Source: Fictibacillus sp. BK138 (lineage in GTDB: Bacteria > Bacillota > Bacilli > Bacillales > Fictibacillaceae). From it: a stretch of DNA of 64,000 nucleotides. Below the pieces are notes generated by a model. That model was not told the DNA's origin. It saw only the letters and a list, made by a program, of their open reading frames with translations, and did no database searches. Shown here piece by piece: positions 59,686 through 64,000 of the stretch. The position numbers were made by a program, and so were the translations under genes. The DNA is taken from assembly GCF_004216955.1 (NCBI RefSeq), contig NZ_SGXL01000002.1, positions 62,001-126,000 on the forward strand. Reading direction: 5' to 3'. Every line of letters begins with the position of its first letter. The stretch's first letter is position 1.

Positions 59686-61095
59686 TTAATTTATTTGTAC
59701 TTTTATTGGTTCTAGGTTAATTCTTTCATCTTTACTCAGATTACCAAACGGCAGCATTAAGGAATACTCATCAATATTAAAATTCTTCACTTTATCCAGG
59801 TTAAATGTTGTTCGGAAGTGATCTTTTTCTAGCTCTTTGCTTTTATTAATAACAATAAAAGATCCAGGACTGTCTGATAAAAGATCATATTGCGGCTTCA
59901 GGTCATCCGTTTTGATAACTTTAGAAGTTTGAATTAAATTAATGCCATCAGCAAACTGTTTGTACCAATCTTCTTTTATTTTCTCTTTATTACTACTCAC
60001 AATCTCGTAATCAATAACCAGCTCGTTCCCCTTCTTTTCGATATTTCGGACAACTGCCTTAAATACACCGTTCAGACTACTGACTTCATAAGGAAATGAC
60101 TGATTTAATGGTTCTATTATAGGCATTTCGTCTCTTACCACCTCAGGATAAACCATTAAATATTCAGCATCATCTTCTATCTTTCCTAACTGAGTTTCTC
60201 TCTGTTTTTTTATTAATAATTCATTTTGAACAATTGTGGCTCGTCCAGCACCCCGAACCTCCACTCTTCTGCCTTTATCGTCTAATACGTTTATATTTAC
60301 GCTTTCCTCCACTCCATCAACAGGATGTGAAGTCATGATATCTAGCGTCGCCGTTGCCTTTCCAACCGATAGCGACCTTAATTCAATTTTATGTGCACCG
60401 TCTTTTGATGCTCCAAATGCATTTAATTCTATTTTTTTCGTAGGAAGCTGAATTACCGGAATATCAAATTTCCATGTACCTTTTTTGTTGGCCATAAGGT
60501 TAAACGTTAATGGCAACGTATAATTCTTCGGCAATTCTTTCCCTGACAATTCAAATTCCAGCGCAGCAACATAACTTCCGTCTTTTACTTTTTGAAGTTC
60601 GGTCCTCGTGCCTGGAAGCTGTTCTTGATCACTTCCCGCTAACGAATAACCCGTTTCAGGGCTGCGTTCTTTATCCATGGCCTCTAAAGAAAGGTCTTCA
60701 CCCTCAGCTTTAATCGTTACTCCAATAACATTCCCATCATAAAAAGCACTTGTTACCGTAACATCGACCCCGTTACTTGAAGCTTTCTCGTTAATTTCTG
60801 TTACTAGATTACTTGCAGCCAGCTCTTTTCCGATTTCAAGATTGAGCTGTCCATAGAGCTTTCCGATCAGTGGGACATCAGCTAACACTGTATTTACCGG
60901 AGAAAAAACAAATCCTGAAGCTAGCACAACTGATGCTGCTGTTCCTGTGACCCATGCGGACAACTTCATTCCAGATTTCATTTTATTTCTGCGTTTTATT
61001 TTTCTGCCTGCATTCATCCCTTTTTGAATGGCAGTCATGATTTCATCTCTCGGCAATTCTTCTTCATGTTTTCTATCAAACCATTCTTTGTCCAT
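59686..61095 (-). CDS. Membrane-anchored anti-sigma factor (DUF4179 type)
   Basis: 469 residues. Cytoplasmic N-terminus of about 45 residues (MDKEWFDRKHEEELPRDEIM..RKIKRRNKMKSG), one helix (about 47-67, WVTGTAASVVLASGFVF), then an extracytoplasmic part beginning SPVNTVLADVPLIGKLYGQL, which is the DUF4179 hallmark, followed by beta-rich immunoglobulin-like domains (DUF5643-like) to the end. It should sequester the ECF sigma factor whose gene overlaps it by 20 bp. No zinc HxxxCxxC motif, so it is not a ZAS-type anti-sigma. Confidence 0.85.
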   Translation of the reverse strand: MDKEWFDRKHEEELPRDEIMTAIQKGMNAGRKIKRRNKMKSGMKLSAWVTGTAASVVLASGFVFSPVNTVLADVPLIGKLYGQLNLEIGKELAASNLVTEINEKASSNGVDVTVTSAFYDGNVIGVTIKAEGEDLSLEAMDKERSPETGYSLAGSDQEQLPGTRTELQKVKDGSYVAALEFELSGKELPKNYTLPLTFNLMANKKGTWKFDIPVIQLPTKKIELNAFGASKDGAHKIELRSLSVGKATATLDIMTSHPVDGVEESVNINVLDDKGRRVEVRGAGRATIVQNELLIKKQRETQLGKIEDDAEYLMVYPEVVRDEMPIIEPLNQSFPYEVSSLNGVFKAVVRNIEKKGNELVIDYEIVSSNKEKIKEDWYKQFADGINLIQTSKVIKTDDLKPQYDLLSDSPGSFIVINKSKELEKDHFRTTFNLDKVKNFNIDEYSLMLPFGNLSKDERINLEPIKVQIN

Positions 61096-61615
61096 ATGAT
61101 CCCGCTCCTTCCAGTAAACCTTTTAGTTCCGTCTTCGCTCTATGAAGATAAGTTTTTATAGTCCCCTCTGGTTTCTGCATCTTTTCGGCAATCATTTTTA
61201 TTGAAAGATCATGAAAATAGAATAAGATAATCACCGTTTGATAGTTTTGGTCCAAAGTTGAAATGGCATTAGTCAGGTCCAGATCCTCTTCAGGGCTGTG
61301 ACTCGTATTCTCAGTTAGGCTATGTATAAACGCCTCGCCCGTCAGGACTGTTTTCTTCTTTTTTTGAAGCACCTCATAAGCTGTGCGAATTAAAATTTTC
61401 ACAAGCCACGTACTGAAATATTTAGGTTCTTTTAATTTATGAATTCCTACAAAAGCTCTGCAGACTGTTTCCTGCAGGACATCGAGCGCATCTTCCTTGT
61501 TCCGCACATAAAGATAAGCCGTTCTGTATAACTTGTCACTTTCACATTTAATCAGCTGTTCAAATGCATCTTCGTTTCCTTTTATCGCTTTTGTTACCGT
61601 TTTTATATTTAGCAA
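61076..61615 (-). CDS. ECF RNA polymerase sigma factor
   Basis: 179 residues from TTG 61615, with GGAGG 7 nt upstream. Sigma2 (about 20-85: FEQLIKCESDKLYRTAYLYVRNKEDALDVLQETVCRAFVGIHKL) and sigma4 (about 120-170: LDQNYQTVIILFYFHDLSIKMIAEKMQKPEGTIKTYLHRAK). Resembles B. subtilis SigV/SigM-like factors paired with DUF4179 anti-sigmas. Autoregulation is usual, and a TGAAAC lies upstream at 61662-61667 on this strand, but no matching -10 is evident. Confidence 0.88.
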   Translation of the reverse strand: MLNIKTVTKAIKGNEDAFEQLIKCESDKLYRTAYLYVRNKEDALDVLQETVCRAFVGIHKLKEPKYFSTWLVKILIRTAYEVLQKKKKTVLTGEAFIHSLTENTSHSPEEDLDLTNAISTLDQNYQTVIILFYFHDLSIKMIAEKMQKPEGTIKTYLHRAKTELKGLLEGAGSYGQRMV

Positions 61616-61729
61616 GTCCGTGCCTCCTTTCACCCATTAGAGGAACTGTTCACGGGAAAAGTTTCAAATTTATTCTAAAGCGGTTATTCCTTATAAGAAT
61701 CGGTTAATCCTGCATGTTGTAAATGGCAA

Positions 61730-61881
61730 GTTTACGGTACGTGTTCTTTTATTTATTACGCGTTCGCTCAAACAAGCCCGAGTTTCGCTCCAAATCCTTG
61801 TCGAACCGCCCCTAACATACTGATTTTCGCTCAAGATGCTTGTCGAACCACCCTTAACCTACTGAATTTCGCTCAGGGTGT
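61730..61881. repeat. 21-bp phased array E, copy 2
   Basis: Near-copy of 59407-59550 (TTTACGGTACGTG, TTCGCTCCAAATCCTTGTCG, AACCGCCCCTAACAT, TTCGCTCAAGATGCTTGTCG), same orientation, on the other side of the sigma/anti-sigma pair. The TTCGCTC steps are again 21 and 42 bp. Confidence 0.85.
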
Positions 61882-61904
61882 CAGATTTTCGTAGTCAGAA
61901 ACAC

Positions 61905-61944
61905 GATAAAAAAGCTCAACAGGTAACATTCAACCTGTTGAGCC
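61905..61944 (-). terminator. Terminator
   Basis: Minus strand GGCTCAACAGGTTGAATG / TACCTGTTGAGCTTTTTT: stem GCTCAACAGGT with ACCTGTTGAGC. Confidence 0.92.
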
Positions 61945-61975
61945 TTGTTTTTTATCTAATAGCCTGCTTTTTCTC

Positions 61976-62398
61976 TTAAATTCTGTAATCATCCGCTTTC
62001 CAATTGTTAATCGCTTGTTTAATTTCTTTTGGTTTCATGTTTTCTGCAGCAGCTTTTTCCGCTAATCCTGGAAACTCGTTGTCTGGTGCGAAACGCAATG
62101 CCACGATCTGTCCAGGTGTCAGCTTCGCGTCTAACAATTTACCTGTTAACACGTAATAACGCAGGTTCTCTTCAGCACGAATGGCGCGATCTTGCGCTTT
62201 CAATGGATATAAACGCAGCAGAGCAAAAGTAACCGCCAGACTCAGCGACATCACTACAAGTACAACGCCTAAAAAAGTATCCTCCGCATTAAACAGATAA
62301 ACGATACTTGCAATCAGTCCCCCAACCACCAGCAAACTTAACACATAATGATAAATCGGGTGCATGCGTGCATGATTTTTAAAGTTTTGTGTCTCCAT
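61976..62398 (-). CDS. DUF6526-like membrane protein
   Basis: 140 residues. Polar N-terminus (METQNFKNHARMHPIYH), two helices (about 18-37 and 42-62), then a cytoplasmic part with AQDRAIRAEENLRYYVLTGK and LTPGQIVALRFAPDNEFPGLAEKA. The pattern fits the small membrane family DUF6526, from memory. GGAGAAAAG precedes the ATG. It is 24 bp downstream of the ABC-2 permease gene and so probably in its operon. Function unknown. Confidence 0.78.
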   Translation of the reverse strand: METQNFKNHARMHPIYHYVLSLLVVGGLIASIVYLFNAEDTFLGVVLVVMSLSLAVTFALLRLYPLKAQDRAIRAEENLRYYVLTGKLLDAKLTPGQIVALRFAPDNEFPGLAEKAAAENMKPKEIKQAINNWKADDYRI

Positions 62399-62422
62399 CT
62401 TTTCTCCTCTTTCTTTATGAGA

Positions 62423-63520
62423 TTACTCCCACTTAAACGTAAAACTTGCGGCAATAAACGCTCCAACGAGCCAGCAGCCTAGAATGACCGCTTCCATTCC
62501 AAGGTTCATGAATGAAGCACCGACGTTCATCGTTTCACGCAGTGCATGACTGAGATGGGCAATCGGCAGAATCTGTACGATCGGCTGCAGAAACTCAGGC
62601 ATATCTTTTATCGGGAAAAACACACCGCCTAAGAACAGCATCGGAAAGGAAAGGAATCCAGCGATCGGCCCCGCACTCTCGGGAGTCTTCGCAATCCCTG
62701 CAATAATAAAACCGATCGCCATGAACGCTAATGTTCCAAGTGTTACAAACGCGATTACCGTCAACCATGAGCCGCGAACCTCAATCCCAAAGACAGCCCA
62801 GGCCACCCCAAGCACAATCATCGCCTGCAAACCATTCAGCATGAAGCGAGCAGTAATCTGCGCCGCAATAAAAGTGGATGCCTTCAACGTTGTTCCTTGC
62901 ATTCTTCGCAAAATTCCGCGCTCACGCCATGAGGAAATCTGACCGGCCACACCGTTCATGTTGTTGCTCATGATCATCATCGCCACGATTCCAGGTACAA
63001 GGAAGTCTATGTAACGGAGGTTTAGGGCTTCAACACCTTTAGAATCAGTCACAACAGCTGGCTTGTAATCTACCTGCTTTTTACTGATCGTATCTACCGC
63101 ATTGTTCACGAGCTGCAGTCCAACTTGTGAAACCGTTAGATTCGTCTCATTATAATAGACTGGCAGTTTGAACGGCTCGGCATTCCCGCCTGCACCCACA
63201 CTCTTGCCATAACCTTCAGGAATGGTAACAACAAGCTGCAGATCACCGTCTTTCAGCTGTTGTAACATATCCTTTTCATCCGAACTTTTCTCGATCGAAA
63301 TTGCTTTGTTCTTCTTCAGTTCCTCTACTAAAACCTTGGATTGCTCACTTTTGTCTTGATCAACTACGGCTACAGTCAAAGAAATGCCATTGCCGTTTCC
63401 TAAGAACGACCCGAGCATAATCATTAGAAAAATCGGGAAAGCGAGCGTCCAGAATAAGACTTGCCGGTTTCGAAGGAAAATCCGGAGCTGGGCTAAAGTC
63501 AGTTGATAATAGGCTCTCAT
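62423..63520 (-). CDS. ABC-2 type transporter permease
   Basis: 365 residues. One N-terminal helix (about 18-38, FWTLAFPIFLMIMLGSFLG), an extracellular domain to about 170, then five helices (from IDFLVPGIVAMMIMSNNMNGVA to GCWLVGAFIAASFTF). The motif GPIAGFLSFPMLFLGGVFFPI is typical of ABC-2 drug/antibiotic exporters. ATG overlaps the stop of the ATPase gene by 4 bp. Exports an unknown substrate, possibly a drug or lipid-linked compound. Confidence 0.88.
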   Translation of the reverse strand: MRAYYQLTLAQLRIFLRNRQVLFWTLAFPIFLMIMLGSFLGNGNGISLTVAVVDQDKSEQSKVLVEELKKNKAISIEKSSDEKDMLQQLKDGDLQLVVTIPEGYGKSVGAGGNAEPFKLPVYYNETNLTVSQVGLQLVNNAVDTISKKQVDYKPAVVTDSKGVEALNLRYIDFLVPGIVAMMIMSNNMNGVAGQISSWRERGILRRMQGTTLKASTFIAAQITARFMLNGLQAMIVLGVAWAVFGIEVRGSWLTVIAFVTLGTLAFMAIGFIIAGIAKTPESAGPIAGFLSFPMLFLGGVFFPIKDMPEFLQPIVQILPIAHLSHALRETMNVGASFMNLGMEAVILGCWLVGAFIAASFTFKWE

Positions 63521-64000
63521 CCTTCTCTTAACCTTCTTCCTGTCATATGAATAAATACATCTTCAAGCGTTGCTGTTCTTGTTTGCAGATCTACCAGCTT
63601 CAGTTCTTTCTCAGATGCTGTAGCTATTAAGCTAGTAAGCGTTTTTTGCAGGTCATCTGTGTACAGGATATGTACATCCTTCTGGCTTCCCACTTGTTTA
63701 ACGGCTTCAATCTCTTCTAGCACCACATCCGCTTCTTCATCAAAACGAAACTCGACGGCACTGTCAGATTGCAGATTCTTCACGAGCTCACCCGGCGTAT
63801 CGAGCGCAATTAGCTTTCCTTGATCCATTATGGCGATCCGGTCACACAGGACATGCGCTTCATCCATGTAATGAGTCGTAAGTACGACCGTTTTGCCACG
63901 GTCTTTCAACCGCAGAATAATATCCCACAGCGTCCGTCGGGCTTGCGGATCCAAACCTGTTGTCGGTTCATCCAAAAAGATAATCTGCGGATCATGAACG
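63517..64000 (-). CDS. ABC-2 transporter ATPase, N-terminus cut by window edge
   Basis: The last 161 codons are visible; the frame is open to the right edge. Walker B IIFLDEPTTGLDPQARR, D-loop and switch His (VVLTTHYMDEA) are present, followed by a C-terminal regulatory domain of about 75 residues (SAVEFRFDEEADVVLEEIE.. to TLEDVFIHMTGRRLREG), typical of DrrA-like antibiotic-type ATPases. Walker A and signature lie beyond the window. Overlaps the permease by 4 bp, forming one export operon with the DUF6526-like gene. Confidence 0.9.
   Translation of the reverse strand, partial: VHDPQIIFLDEPTTGLDPQARRTLWDIILRLKDRGKTVVLTTHYMDEAHVLCDRIAIMDQGKLIALDTPGELVKNLQSDSAVEFRFDEEADVVLEEIEAVKQVGSQKDVHILYTDDLQKTLTSLIATASEKELKLVDLQTRTATLEDVFIHMTGRRLREG

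Noticed and set aside
1-64000. tRNA, rRNA, prophage or insertion sequences
   Set aside because: No such genes, cloverleaf sequences, integrases or transposases were seen in reading both strands.

Overview
The window comes from a low-to-moderate G+C, endospore-forming, respiring member of the Bacillaceae (Bacillus sensu lato; a Fictibacillus-like genome would fit, but genus cannot be fixed from sequence reading alone). Evidence: gerP spore-coat genes with SigK-type promoters, bacillithiol deacetylase bshB2 with its yojF partner, qoxABCD quinol oxidase, B. subtilis-type ABC-F proteins (yfmM, yfmR, a vmlR-like gene), KinB-like kinase, TreR/CcpA-type sites and strong AAGGAGG ribosome binding sites. 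It is ordinary chromosome: no rRNA, tRNA, phage, insertion sequence, integrase or CRISPR array was seen.

Layout. 1-6.4 kb: two secreted low-complexity proteins (one cut by the left edge), a Bax-inhibitor-like membrane protein, a lipoprotein, and an unknown gene behind a c-di-GMP-II riboswitch. 6.4-8.5 kb: an ABC-F ribosome-protection-type gene with an attenuator leader. 8.5-11.6 kb: a rearranged gerP locus split into two divergent SigK transcripts, each ending in a small heat-shock-like protein. 11.6-14.3 kb: AIM24, DsrE, YggT and AAC(3)-like genes. 14.6-24.7 kb: fructose operon fruR-fruK-fruA, NhaC antiporter, Nudix, and trehalose genes treP-treA-treR. 24.7-31.4 kb: pdxK, yojF-bshB2, proBA, NERD protein. 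31.7-35.8 kb: qoxABCD behind a Rex-like operator. 36-48.5 kb: triplicated Cys-rich coat-like protein, tcyP, DJ-1, MTHFS-like, yfmM/yfmR, putP, fni, GNAT. 48.5-58.3 kb: sensor kinase, heterodimeric ABC exporter, CDF and AGCS transporters, split ThrE-type exporter. 58.3-64 kb: LacI regulator, ECF sigma/anti-sigma pair, ABC-2 exporter cut by the right edge.

Notable structure outside genes: (a) a c-di-GMP-II riboswitch whose pseudoknot, P1 and terminator can all be traced; (b) unrelated short arrays in gene-end intergenic regions, each with its own unit sequence but all with a 20-21 bp period (about two helical turns) and a phased A-rich core; one of them is duplicated on both sides of the sigma/anti-sigma pair; (c) three copies of a roughly 130-200 bp dispersed repeat with complementary ends; (d) a leader with a 3-codon ORF and mutually exclusive terminator/antiterminator in front of the ABC-F gene.
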